Below, piece by piece: positions 1 to 7,893 of a stretch of 15,729 nt of DNA; position 1 is the first letter of the stretch, and every line of letters starts with the position of its first letter. A model generated the notes under the pieces. That model was not told where the DNA came from, made no database searches, and was given only the letters and a program-made list of their open reading frames with translations. The stretch is from Betaproteobacteria bacterium UBA5582 (GTDB taxonomy: Bacteria > Pseudomonadota > Gammaproteobacteria > Burkholderiales > Rhodocyclaceae): positions 1 to 15,729 of the forward strand of contig DILW01000147.1 of NCBI GenBank assembly GCA_002425245.1, written 5' to 3'. A program made the position numbers and the translations under genes.

Positions 1-10
1 CTTCCGATCT
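1..10. other. Probable Illumina adapter remnant at contig edge
   Basis: The first ten bases, CTTCCGATCT, are identical to the 3' end of the standard Illumina TruSeq/Nextera-style read adapter. Read in the lpdA frame they encode Ser-Asp immediately before the LGAGPGG nucleotide-binding motif. Family members normally have a hydrophobic beta strand there (for example VLVLGAGPGG), so these residues do not fit the protein. The simplest reading is untrimmed adapter at the start of a metagenomic or draft contig, with real sequence starting near base 11. A chance ten-base match cannot be excluded. Confidence 0.75.
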
Positions 11-1421
11 CGGCGCCGGCCCCGGCGGCTACTCCGCCGCTTTCCGCTCGGCCGACCTGGGCATGAAGACGGTCATCGTCGAGCGCTATGCGACGCTCGG
101 CGGCGTCTGCCTGAACGTCGGCTGCATCCCGTCCAAGGCGCTGCTGCACGTCACCGCCGTCATGGACGAAACCAGCCACCTGGCCGACGCCGGGGTCAGC
201 TTTGCCGCGCCGCAGGTCGACATCGACAAGCTGCGCGCGCACAAGGACAAGGTGGTCGGCAAGCTGACCGGCGGCCTGGCCGGCATGGCCAAGGGGCGCA
301 AGGTCGACATCGTGCGCGGCTACGGTCACTTCCTCGACCCGCATCACATCGAGGTCGAGGAAACCACCGGCAGCGGCCAGGAGAAGACCGGCACCAAGAA
401 GGTCATCAAGTTCCAGAAGTGCATCATCGCCGCCGGTTCGGCTGCCGTGCACCTGCCCTTCATCCCGCGCGATCCGCGCATCGTCGATTCGACCGGCGCG
501 CTGGAACTGCGCTTCGTGCCGAAGAAGATGCTGGTCATCGGCGGCGGCATCATCGGTCTGGAAATGGCCACCGTCTATTCGACGCTGGGCGCCAAGGTCG
601 ATGTCGTCGAAATGGGCGACGCGCTGATGCAGGGCCCGGACCGCGACGCGGTCAAGGTCTGGGAAAAGCAGAACACCCACCGTTTCGAGCGGGTCATGCT
701 GAAGACCAAGACGGTTGCCGTCGATGCCAAGGACGACGGCCTGTGGGTCAAGTTCGAGGGCGAGGGCGCGCCGAACGCCGAAGCCGTCCGCTACGACATG
801 ATCCTGCAAGCGGCGGGGCGCGCCCCGAACGGCAGGAAATTCGCTGCCGAGAAGGCCGGCGTTGTCGTCGACGAGCGCGGTTTCATCCCGGTCGACGCGC
901 AGATGCGGACCAACGTCCCGCACATCTTCGCCATCGGCGACCTGGTCGGCCAGCCGATGCTGGCGCACAAGGCGGTACATGAAGCGCACGTCGCCGCCGA
1001 AGTCGCCGCCGGTCACAAGGCCGCTTTCGACGCCCAGGTCATCCCCGGCGTTGCCTACACGCATCCGGAAGTGGCGTGGGTCGGCTACACCGAAGATCAG
1101 GCGAAGAAGGAAGGCCGCAAGGTCGACACCGCCAAGTTCCCCTGGGCGGCCTCCGGCCGTGCCATCGCCAATGGCGCCGACTACGGCTTCACCAAGCTGA
1201 TCTTCGACGCCGAAACGCATCGCGTCATCGGCGGCGCCATCGTCGGCCCCTCGGCCGGCGACATGATCGGCGAAGTCTGCCTGGCCATCGAGATGGGCTG
1301 CGACGCCGTCGACATCGGCAAGACCATCCACCCGCATCCCACCCTGGGCGAAACCGTCGGCATGGCCGCCGAGGTTGCCCACGGTTCCTGCACGGACGTA
1401 CCTCCGCCACGCAAGAAATAA
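3..1421 (+). CDS. lpdA: Dihydrolipoyl dehydrogenase (E3), 5'-truncated
   Basis: Flavoprotein disulfide reductase that reoxidises the dihydrolipoyl arm of the pyruvate or 2-oxoglutarate dehydrogenase complexes using FAD and NAD+ in the cytoplasm. The frame is open to the left edge. The FAD Rossmann motif GAGPGGYSAA lies at about 12-41, upstream of the first ATG at 63, so that ATG is not the true start. Numbering from it, the redox-active disulfide motif GGVCLNVGCIPSK has Cys16 and Cys21. A second GGGIIGLEMA nucleotide motif (NAD) lies near residue 160, AIGDLVG (FAD) near 290, and the catalytic His-Glu pair in HPHPTLGE is His425/Glu430. The C-terminus is complete. Betaproteobacterial versions often carry an N-terminal lipoyl domain, which would lie outside the window. 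A terminator follows 45 bases after the stop. Confidence 0.96.
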   Translation, partial: SDLGAGPGGYSAAFRSADLGMKTVIVERYATLGGVCLNVGCIPSKALLHVTAVMDETSHLADAGVSFAAPQVDIDKLRAHKDKVVGKLTGGLAGMAKGRKVDIVRGYGHFLDPHHIEVEETTGSGQEKTGTKKVIKFQKCIIAAGSAAVHLPFIPRDPRIVDSTGALELRFVPKKMLVIGGGIIGLEMATVYSTLGAKVDVVEMGDALMQGPDRDAVKVWEKQNTHRFERVMLKTKTVAVDAKDDGLWVKFEGEGAPNAEAVRYDMILQAAGRAPNGRKFAAEKAGVVVDERGFIPVDAQMRTNVPHIFAIGDLVGQPMLAHKAVHEAHVAAEVAAGHKAAFDAQVIPGVAYTHPEVAWVGYTEDQAKKEGRKVDTAKFPWAASGRAIANGADYGFTKLIFDAETHRVIGGAIVGPSAGDMIGEVCLAIEMGCDAVDIGKTIHPHPTLGETVGMAAEVAHGSCTDVPPPRKK

Positions 1422-1465
1422 GGACCTCTGCGTTACGCTAAGTTGTCGTTTTAGCGTTCGTCTTC

Positions 1466-1496
1466 GGCGACGGATTCATCCGTCGCCATTTTTTTT
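1466..1496 (+). terminator. Rho-independent terminator of lpdA
   Basis: A perfect 9-bp stem, GGCGACGGA/TCCGTCGCC (1466-1474 and 1479-1487), has a TTCA tetraloop and is followed by A and eight T residues. It lies 45 bases after the lpdA stop. A smaller inverted repeat, ACGCTAA/TTAGCGT (1435-1441 and 1451-1457), precedes it. The T tract is only on the plus strand, so it terminates lpdA. It is not an obvious terminator for the chemotaxis operon that arrives from the other side and ends at 1506. Confidence 0.93.
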
Positions 1497-1505
1497 GTCT
1501 GCGCC

Positions 1506-2018
1506 TCAGGCCTTGAACTTCCTGATCCGTTCATCGCTGCCTTGGGGCGAAGCCAACCAGACATCGCCGCTCCACAGGTCGAAATGCAGTTTGCGCTGGC
1601 TACTGCCACCGACATGCTCGGCCAGCAAGGCAATCTGACAGGAAGCCAGCAAGCTCTCTCCCTGAGCCACGTTGTTGCGGCCGATGTCGACGCTGTCCGT
1701 GACCAGGTCGCTCAGCATGTTGGCGCCGCCAAACAGCTTGGCCTGGTATTCGATGGGACGTGTTCCGGCTACCGACACATGCCCGAGCAGGATGGCAAAA
1801 GCCTCGTCAGCGTAACGACCGTCAAGCGGCGCGGAGGCCGGGCGGGCACGTCTGGCGAGCATGTAATGGCACATCCCGCCGATACGCAGGCGGGGGTGCC
1901 AGAGGGTAATCGATACGCAGGAACCGAGCAGCGTCGAAATCCGCGTGTTACCACCACCAAAATGGACTTCCCCGGGATTCAGAAACACCTCGTTCAGGTT
2001 CTCGGGAAAATCCTTCAT
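1506..2018 (-). CDS. cheD: Second CheD: chemoreceptor glutamine deamidase
   Basis: 170-aa CheD-family protein that deamidates specific receptor glutamines to glutamate and so tunes receptor activity and methylation capacity. The catalytic pair keeps the family spacing: Cys34 in TLLGSCVS and His51 in GGMCHYML, 17 residues apart. The LFGGANML segment matches the conserved FGG core. The ATG at 2018 overlaps the cheR stop as ATGA, which decides the start and implies translational coupling. It is the last gene of the operon, in a position where chemotaxis operons often carry cheB. It is clearly divergent from the other CheD here and lacks that protein's C-terminal extension. It may serve different receptors from its paralogue; that is inference. 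Confidence 0.92.
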   Translation of the reverse strand: MKDFPENLNEVFLNPGEVHFGGGNTRISTLLGSCVSITLWHPRLRIGGMCHYMLARRARPASAPLDGRYADEAFAILLGHVSVAGTRPIEYQAKLFGGANMLSDLVTDSVDIGRNNVAQGESLLASCQIALLAEHVGGSSQRKLHFDLWSGDVWLASPQGSDERIRKFKA

Positions 2019-2827
2019 GGCTTGCGGTAGATGGTCGGCACTACGGCCTGGACGCGGTCGGTGATGCCGTTGAGCGTTTCGGAGTGGCCGATCACCAGGT
2101 GACCGCCGGACTTCAGGCGGGGCAGCAGGTGATGCACGACCTGGGTCTTGGTCGGCGGATCGAAGTAGATCATCACGTTGCGCAGGAAGATCACCTCGAA
2201 ATCGCCAATTTCGGCATCGACCGGGTGCATCAGGTTGATCTGGAAAAAACGGGTGCGCTGGCGCAGCTCCGGCACGATCATGAAGGTACCGGCCTGCGAG
2301 CGGACGCCGCGCAGGCAGTACTTCTTCATGAAGCCGGGCGGAATGCCCTCGGTCCTTGCCAGCGAGTAGTGGCCGCTGGCCGCCTTGGCCAGAACCTGGG
2401 TGCTGATGTCCGAACCGACGATTTCCCAGGGTTTGTCGCCCAGCGCGTCGGCCAGCACCATGGCCAGCGTGTAGACCTCCTCGCCGCTCGAACAGGCCGC
2501 GCTCCACACCCGGAACGGCGCCGGGCTGTTGCGTTGCGCCAGCACCCGCTCGCGCAGGAATTCGAAGTGCTTCGGTTCGCGGAAGAAATAGGTTTCGTTG
2601 GTGGTCAGCAGGTCCACCATCGTCTGCAGCTCTTCCGGATGCTCGCCGCTGGCCAGCATCCGGTAGTACTGGCTGAAGGTGGTGAAGGCATAGGCCTTCA
2701 GGCGCCGCGTCAGGCGGCCGACGAGCAGGGTCTGCTTGGCCTCGCTCAGGCTGATGCCGGCGATCTTGTAGATCAGGCGCTGGAACAGCGCGAACTCCTG
2801 GGCGGTGATGGGGCTGGGTTCGATCAT
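2015..2827 (-). CDS. cheR: CheR: SAM-dependent chemoreceptor glutamate methyltransferase
   Basis: 270-aa cytoplasmic methyltransferase that transfers methyl groups from S-adenosylmethionine to glutamates on receptor helices during adaptation. The small N-terminal helical domain (about 5-70, with LLVGRLTRRLKAY) is followed by the hallmark TTNETYFFRE. Next come the SAM-binding WSAACSSGEEVYTLAM, the acidic GSDIS, FLRNVMIYFD and GHSETL. Length and motif order are normal for the family. The ATG at 2827 overlaps the upstream cheD1 stop by one base (TGATG), and its own stop overlaps cheD2 (ATGA), so three genes appear translationally coupled. Receptor 1 of the operon ends in a pentapeptide that could tether CheR. 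No methylesterase partner cheB is present in the window. Confidence 0.97.
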   Translation of the reverse strand: MIEPSPITAQEFALFQRLIYKIAGISLSEAKQTLLVGRLTRRLKAYAFTTFSQYYRMLASGEHPEELQTMVDLLTTNETYFFREPKHFEFLRERVLAQRNSPAPFRVWSAACSSGEEVYTLAMVLADALGDKPWEIVGSDISTQVLAKAASGHYSLARTEGIPPGFMKKYCLRGVRSQAGTFMIVPELRQRTRFFQINLMHPVDAEIGDFEVIFLRNVMIYFDPPTKTQVVHHLLPRLKSGGHLVIGHSETLNGITDRVQAVVPTIYRKP

Positions 2828-3420
2828 CAGAACAGCTCGATCTTGCGCTCGCCGGCCGGCGGTTTCTGCAGCAGTGTCTCGGCGTAGCTGCGTTCTTCGC
2901 GGGCGATGGTCTCGGCTGTCGCCATGTTGGTCACCATGCGCCGGCAGAAGGCGTCGCCGCTGGCTGGCAGGAACAGCACCTTGCGCGACCAGGGGCCGAG
3001 GAAATCGGAAGCGAGCAGCGGGATGCCCTCGCGCGCCAGCCATTCCTTGGCAAACTCGGCGTTGCGCACACCGATGCTCATCGCCTGCCCCTCGGTGTTG
3101 ATGATGGTGCCGCCGCCGAAGGCCTTGGCCTGCAGGCGGACCTTTCTGGCGCCGCGCAGGAGCAGCGCATTGAGCAGCGATTCCATGGCGTAGGCGCCGG
3201 AGAGCAGGGTGTCGACGTCGTCGTGGCTGCCCCGCCGGATGTTCGGCAGCATGAAGTGATTGAGCCCGCCAACCCGCGCCTGCGGATCGAACAGGCAGAC
3301 GGCAACGCAGGAGCCGAGCAGCGTGGCCAACGGCCGCTCAGGCTCGATCGCCCAGGCGCCGGGGTGGATGACCCGGGCCAGGCGTTCGATCTCCTGGGTG
3401 GAAAGCTGGCGGGTATCCAT
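2827..3420 (-). CDS. cheD: First CheD: chemoreceptor glutamine deamidase with C-terminal tail
   Basis: 197-aa CheD-family deamidase. The catalytic Cys38 lies in TLLGSCVAVC and the catalytic His55 in GGLNHFMLP, 17 residues apart as in characterised CheD proteins. AKAFGGGTII gives the conserved FGG core. Compared with the second CheD it has an extra C-terminal stretch of about 30 residues, ending KIELF. The last four residues, IELF, are identical to the end of receptor 2 in the same operon. The ATG at 3420 lies 32 bases after the cheW stop with only a weak ribosome site, but no later start would retain the catalytic Cys. In the CheC/CheD systems known from Firmicutes, CheD also binds a CheY phosphatase; no CheC is visible here. 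Confidence 0.94.
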   Translation of the reverse strand: MDTRQLSTQEIERLARVIHPGAWAIEPERPLATLLGSCVAVCLFDPQARVGGLNHFMLPNIRRGSHDDVDTLLSGAYAMESLLNALLLRGARKVRLQAKAFGGGTIINTEGQAMSIGVRNAEFAKEWLAREGIPLLASDFLGPWSRKVLFLPASGDAFCRRMVTNMATAETIAREERSYAETLLQKPPAGERKIELF

Positions 3421-3452
3421 CGTTCAACCGGCGCCTGAGGGGTCGCCGCGGC

Positions 3453-4010
3453 TCAGCCTCCGCCCGCGGTCGGGGCCACCTCGCCAGCCGCCGACTCGAC
3501 CCCGGTCAGCATGGCGATTTCCTCGACCGACAGCACCCGGGCAATGTCGAGCAGGATGACGAACTTGCCCGCCACCTTGCCCATGCCCTGAATGAACTCG
3601 GCACGGATGCGGGCCCCGAACGATGGCGGCGGCTCGATCTCGCTGCCGGGAATCTCCAGCACCTCGGAAACGGCATCGACGATGACGCCGATGTCGTGGC
3701 GGGTCTCTTCGTCCGGCACCTCGATGATGACGATGCAGGTGCGCCGCCCGACCTCGGTGACCTTGCCGCCGAAGCGCGCTGCCAGGTCGATGACCGGAAC
3801 GACGGCGCCGCGCAGGTTGATGACGCCGCGGATGAAGACCGGCATCATCGGGATTTCGGTGATGCTGCCGAACTCGATGATTTCCTTGACGTTGAGGATG
3901 CCGACGCCGAACATCTCGCCGCCCAACGTGAAGGTCAGGTACTGCCCGGGCGCCGCCGTGCCGCTACTGGCGGCGACGGCAGTTCCCTTGGTGTGCACGA
4001 CTTGTCCCAT
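3453..4010 (-). CDS. cheW: CheW: chemotaxis coupling protein
   Basis: 185-aa scaffold that links receptors to the CheA P5 domain in the signalling array. After a short, variable, Ala/Gly-rich N-terminus (about 1-20), the CheW fold starts at YLTFTLGGEMFGVGI. It continues with VKEII and the hallmark FIRGVINLRGAVVPVIDLAARFG, and ends with GKFVILLDIARVLS. The ATG at 4010 is preceded by AGGAAG at good spacing. The C-terminal tail (about 168-185) is low-complexity Ala/Gly/Pro. It sits nine bases downstream of receptor 1, the usual pairing. Nothing suggests a truncated or fused form. Confidence 0.97.
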   Translation of the reverse strand: MGQVVHTKGTAVAASSGTAAPGQYLTFTLGGEMFGVGILNVKEIIEFGSITEIPMMPVFIRGVINLRGAVVPVIDLAARFGGKVTEVGRRTCIVIIEVPDEETRHDIGVIVDAVSEVLEIPGSEIEPPPSFGARIRAEFIQGMGKVAGKFVILLDIARVLSVEEIAMLTGVESAAGEVAPTAGGG

Positions 4011-4019
4011 GGCGCTTCC

Positions 4020-5636
4020 TCAGTAACGTTCGAAGTCGCCCGCGTTGATCTGCACGGCAGTGTGGCTGCGCGCAGCCGCCGGACGAGCGCCGGCACGGGC
4101 CGGCGGCGTGAAGCTGCGGGCGCCACCGACACCGCTGTCGGCCAGCCGGAAAAAGGTCATCGTCTGCTGCAACTGTTCGGCCTGCGAACCGAGTTCCTCG
4201 GCGGTCGCCGCCAGCTCCTCGGAGGCCGAGGCATTCTGCTGCGTCGCCTGGTTCAGCTGCCCCATCGCGCCGTTGATCTGGGCGACGCCGGACGACTGCT
4301 CCGAGGAGGCTGCGGCAATTTCCTGGACCAGGTCGGAGGTCTTGCGGATGGTCGGCACCATCTCGGTGAGCAGCGTGCCGGCGCGTTCGGCCTGTTTGAC
4401 CGAGGTCGAGGCGAGATCGCCGATTTCCTGGGCAGCGACCTGCGAGCGTTCGGCCAGCTTGCGCACTTCGGCGGCAACCACCGCGAAGCCCTTGCCGTGA
4501 TCGCCGGCGCGCGCCGCCTCGATGGCGGCATTCAAGGCCAGCAGGTTGGTCTGGTAAGCGATGTCGTCGATGATGCCGATCTTGCTGGCGATGCTCTTCA
4601 TGTCCTCGACCGTCTGGCTCACCGCCGTCCCGCCTTCGGCCGCCTCGGCCGCGGCCTTCGAGGCCATGCTGTCGGTGACCTTGGCGTTTTCGGTATTCTG
4701 CGAGATGGAGGCCGACATCTGCTCCATCGATGACGTGGTTTCCTCGACCGATGCCGCCTGCTCGCTCGACGACTGCGACAGCGACTGGGCGGTGGCCGAC
4801 ACCTGGCCGGCGGCGCTGGTCAGGTTGTCGGCGGCGGTGCGTACCTCGCCGATGATCTGGGTCAGCTTGGCTATCATGTTCTGCATCGCATTCAGCAGCA
4901 GGCCGACTTCGTCCTTGGTGTCCGACTCCAGCTTGACGGTCAGGTCGCCCTCGGCGAGACGGCCGGCGGCATCAACGGCGCGGTTGATCGGCACGGTGAT
5001 CGAACGGGTGACCCACCAGGCAAAGGCGATGGCGAGAAGGATGGCGCTGAGGGCGCAACCGAGGATCAGGTTTTTGGCGCTTTGCGCCTGCTCGGCGGCC
5101 TGCTTGCCGGCCGCTTCCATCAGGTCGCTCTGAAAAGCGATCAGCTTGGTGACGGAATCCAGATAATCCGCCTGCGATTTGCGCATGCCGCCAAAGAGGA
5201 GCGCCGTCGCCTCGTCGCGTTTGCCGGCGGTGATCAGCTCGCGGGTCTTGTTCAGATCAGCGACATAGGCCTTGCGCGCCTCGGTGACGACGTTCAGGAC
5301 CCGTCGCCCGTCGTCCGAGAGTATCGTCTTGTCGAGCTTTTCCAGACGATCAGTAATGATCTTGCTCGCTTCGCCAATACGCTGCAGTTGCCCCTGCACC
5401 TCTTCCGGCTTGCTCTCCAGAATAGCATTGCGCAGCGCTCGGGCAACCAGGTTGACCTGGTCGATCACGTCGTTGGCAAGAATCGTCTTCGGAAACTTGT
5501 CATTCACCATGTCGGCGATCTCATCGTTGAGCGCCCCGACACGCAGGAAAGCGATGGTCGATATGCTGATCAGCAGGATCAGGACAAAGCCAAAGCCCAG
5601 CCCCAGCCGGACGCCAATTTTCAGATTCTTGAACAT
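4020..5636 (-). CDS. Methyl-accepting chemotaxis receptor 1 (4HB-type, HAMP, C-terminal CheR-tether-like pentapeptide)
   Basis: 538-aa transmembrane chemoreceptor of standard topology. TM1 is about 11-31, and a periplasmic helical region of roughly 150 residues (about 34-187) resembles the four-helix-bundle sensor family. TM2 is about 190-209, HAMP about 210-262, and a cytoplasmic coiled-coil signalling region follows. The hairpin tip that contacts CheA/CheW is in YQTNLLALNAAIEAARAG (361-378) and onward to KGFAVVAAEVRKLAERS. Glu/Gln-rich methylation helices flank it (for example VEETTSSMEQ). From about 498 a flexible Pro/Ala/Arg/Gly linker leads to the final residues DFERY, which fit the aromatic-xx-aromatic consensus of CheR-binding pentapeptides. 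It lies between cheA and cheW, so it is probably the cognate receptor. The ligand cannot be inferred. Confidence 0.95.
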   Translation of the reverse strand: MFKNLKIGVRLGLGFGFVLILLISISTIAFLRVGALNDEIADMVNDKFPKTILANDVIDQVNLVARALRNAILESKPEEVQGQLQRIGEASKIITDRLEKLDKTILSDDGRRVLNVVTEARKAYVADLNKTRELITAGKRDEATALLFGGMRKSQADYLDSVTKLIAFQSDLMEAAGKQAAEQAQSAKNLILGCALSAILLAIAFAWWVTRSITVPINRAVDAAGRLAEGDLTVKLESDTKDEVGLLLNAMQNMIAKLTQIIGEVRTAADNLTSAAGQVSATAQSLSQSSSEQAASVEETTSSMEQMSASISQNTENAKVTDSMASKAAAEAAEGGTAVSQTVEDMKSIASKIGIIDDIAYQTNLLALNAAIEAARAGDHGKGFAVVAAEVRKLAERSQVAAQEIGDLASTSVKQAERAGTLLTEMVPTIRKTSDLVQEIAAASSEQSSGVAQINGAMGQLNQATQQNASASEELAATAEELGSQAEQLQQTMTFFRLADSGVGGARSFTPPARAGARPAAARSHTAVQINAGDFERY

Positions 5637-5651
5637 TTGAGCACCCCGAAA

Positions 5652-7877
5652 TTAATGTTGTGAGAAAGGGTTGTTGGAAAGCATTGCCGGGGCTGACTGG
5701 CCCCGTTCGGAAAAGCGTTGCAGTTCGCTCTGCGTCACCGACTGGACGAGTGCGGCGACATCGAGGATCAGCGCCACGTCGCCGCTACCCAGGATGGTCG
5801 AGCCGCCGATGCCGCGCAGATGCCTGAACATCGCGCCGAGCGGCTTGATCACCGTCTGGAACTCGCCCATCAACTGATCGACGACGATGCCGGCGCGCTG
5901 CCCGGCAAACTGGACGACGACGATGCTCTCGCGCGATGGCACGTTGCCCGGGATCTCGAACAGTTCGCGCAGGCGGATGAAGGGCAGCGCCTCGCCGCGC
6001 AGGTTCATGAAGTTGCGGTCGGACTGCAGGTTCTTCAGCTCGATGCACTCGACGACGGTGTCGAGCGGGATGACGTAGGCTGCCTTGTTCACGCCGACCA
6101 GGAAGCCGTCGATGATGGCCAGCGTCAGCGGCAGGCGAATGGTGAAGGTGGCCCCCTGCCCGTCGACCGAGGCGACATCGACAGTGCCGCGCAAGGCCTG
6201 GATGTTGCGCCGCACGACGTCCATGCCGACGCCGCGCCCGGAGAGGTTGGACACCTTGTCCACGGTCGAGAAACCGGGCTCGAAGATCAGGTTGACCACC
6301 TCGTGCTCGGACAGTATCTCGCCGGGCTGGATCAGGCCGCGCTCGACCGCCTTGGCGGCGATCTTCTCCTTGTTCAGGCCGCCGCCGTCGTCGGCCACCT
6401 CGATGACGATGCTGCCCGAGTCGTGATAGGCATTGAGCGAGACCCGGCCGCAGGCCGGCTTACCGCGCTCAAGACGCAGCGCGGTCGGCTCGATGCCGTG
6501 GTCCAGCGAATTGCGCACCAGGTGCATCAGCGGATCGCCGATCTTCTCGACCACCGTCTTGTCCAGTTCGGTCTCGGCGCCGCTGATGTGCAGTTCGATT
6601 TCCTTGCCCAGTTCCTTGGAGACGTCGCGGACGACGCGCTGGAAGCGGTTGAAGGTGTCGCCGATCTGCACCATGCGCAACTGCAGCGCCGCGTCGCGGA
6701 TGTTCTCGACCAGCCGCGACAGCACCGAAGTCGCCTCGACCAGGTCGGTCTGCCGGCTCTTCTGGGCCAGCAGGTTGGCCGAGGCGCCGGCGATCACCAG
6801 TTCGCCGACAAGGTCGATCAACTGGTCGAGCTTGTCGGCCTGAACGCGCACCAGGCGGGCTTCCCTGGCCTTCTTGTCGCTCACCTGCGCCTGCTTGACG
6901 ACCGCCGCCTCGACCACTTCCGGGTTCACCACCTTGTGATCGACCAGGATTTCACCGAGCGGCGGCGCCGACGTGCCATCGTCGCCCAAGGCAAGTTTCT
7001 GCTGGCTGAGACCCAGTTCGAGTTCGGCCTGGGTCAGCGCACCACAGCGGACCAGGATTTCACCCAGGCGCATGCTGTCTTCCGGCAATTCCTGGATGTG
7101 CTTCAGGTATTCGGAGAGGCGGCTGTTCGGCGGCAGGATGCGCAGTTCGCATTCGTCGCGCACGAAATCGAAAACGCGTTCGATGTCGGCCTTCGAACTG
7201 CGGGTCTGCAACTGGATCTCGAAACCGAGATAGCACGACTCCGGGTCCATCTCGGCAGCGACCGGGATCGCGTCGGTGATAGTGGCGATATTGAGGATTT
7301 CGCCCAGCGATGCCAGATAGTAGATGAAGGAGAGCGGGTCCATGCCGCCGCGCATCACGTTTTCGCCGAAACGTACCGAGACGTGCCAGCTGTCGTTGAG
7401 GACGATGCCGCCGGCGTTTTCGACTTCGACCGCCGGTTCGCGGTCGGCAACGGTCAGTTCCGACGCGGCGGCGGGTTCGCCCCCAGCCATGCCGTCGAGG
7501 AAGCCCTGAACCTGAGCGCTCAGGACCTCGCCCTGCGCCTGCAGTTCACCGGCCGGCCCGGCTTCGCCGGCCGCCAGCACCTCGATCAGGCTGACCATGT
7601 GGTCGCAGCAGCCGAGCAACAGCGTGGTCAGCGTCGGCGTCACGGTCAGCGCGCCGTTACGCAGCGCATCAAGGACGTTCTCGACGCGGTGCGTGAAGGC
7701 CTCGATGAAATGGCATTCGATGACGCCGGCACCGCCCTTGATCGTATGCGCGGCGCGGAAGATGGCGTTGATGTTGTCCGGGTCGTCCGGATTCTGTTCC
7801 AGGCCGAGCAGGCAGGATTCCATCTCGGCAAGCTGCTCGCGGCTTTCCTGGATATAGACGCTGGTGATTTCATCCAT
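5652..7877 (-). CDS. cheA: CheA histidine kinase with internal MshEN-like tandem motifs
   Basis: 741-aa chemotaxis kinase that autophosphorylates and passes phosphate to CheY. Domains in order: P1/Hpt with phospho-His44 in FRAAHTIKGGAG; a P2-like CheY-docking region (about 163-250, from SWHVSVRFG); two LGEILV-type 24-residue motifs (270-293 and 306-329); P3 dimerisation (about 343-405, DQLIDLVGELVIAG); P4 kinase with N box HLVRNSLDHG (452-461), G1 ADDGGG, F box FEPGFST and G2 GRGVGMDVV; and P5 CheW-like (about 580-715). All catalytic boxes are present. The first motif fits the c-di-GMP-binding MshEN consensus almost exactly and the second is degenerate. The ATG at 7877 has AGGAAA upstream. 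It follows the STAS gene closely and precedes receptor 1 by 15 bases. Confidence 0.97.
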   Translation of the reverse strand: MDEITSVYIQESREQLAEMESCLLGLEQNPDDPDNINAIFRAAHTIKGGAGVIECHFIEAFTHRVENVLDALRNGALTVTPTLTTLLLGCCDHMVSLIEVLAAGEAGPAGELQAQGEVLSAQVQGFLDGMAGGEPAAASELTVADREPAVEVENAGGIVLNDSWHVSVRFGENVMRGGMDPLSFIYYLASLGEILNIATITDAIPVAAEMDPESCYLGFEIQLQTRSSKADIERVFDFVRDECELRILPPNSRLSEYLKHIQELPEDSMRLGEILVRCGALTQAELELGLSQQKLALGDDGTSAPPLGEILVDHKVVNPEVVEAAVVKQAQVSDKKAREARLVRVQADKLDQLIDLVGELVIAGASANLLAQKSRQTDLVEATSVLSRLVENIRDAALQLRMVQIGDTFNRFQRVVRDVSKELGKEIELHISGAETELDKTVVEKIGDPLMHLVRNSLDHGIEPTALRLERGKPACGRVSLNAYHDSGSIVIEVADDGGGLNKEKIAAKAVERGLIQPGEILSEHEVVNLIFEPGFSTVDKVSNLSGRGVGMDVVRRNIQALRGTVDVASVDGQGATFTIRLPLTLAIIDGFLVGVNKAAYVIPLDTVVECIELKNLQSDRNFMNLRGEALPFIRLRELFEIPGNVPSRESIVVVQFAGQRAGIVVDQLMGEFQTVIKPLGAMFRHLRGIGGSTILGSGDVALILDVAALVQSVTQSELQRFSERGQSAPAMLSNNPFSQH
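6891..7070 (-). other. MshEN/GspE_N-like motif pair inside CheA
   Basis: Residues 270-293 of CheA read RLGEILVRCGALTQAELELG plus LSQQ. The published MshEN motif is RLGxx(LVI)(LVI)xxG(LVI)(LVI)xxxxLxxxLxxQ. Every fixed position is met except one Ala at a hydrophobic position. A second 24-residue copy at 306-329 keeps LGEILV and the final Gln but has Pro for Arg and Lys for Gly. Twelve residues separate the copies, against five in MshE. The match is seen directly; c-di-GMP binding is only an inference. Confidence 0.6.
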
Positions 7878-7893
7878 GCTGGTTTTCCTTGAC

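Noticed and set aside
2019..2507. Upstream extension of the second CheD reading frame into cheR
   Set aside because: The extension is an Arg/Pro-rich shadow of cheR. The ATG at 2018 with ATGA overlap gives a CheD of normal length.
5718..7892. Very long plus-strand open frame (724 codons) opposite cheA
   Set aside because: High GC content leaves the opposite strand open. The product is His/Asp/Gln/Arg-rich with no motifs, while the minus strand encodes a complete CheA.
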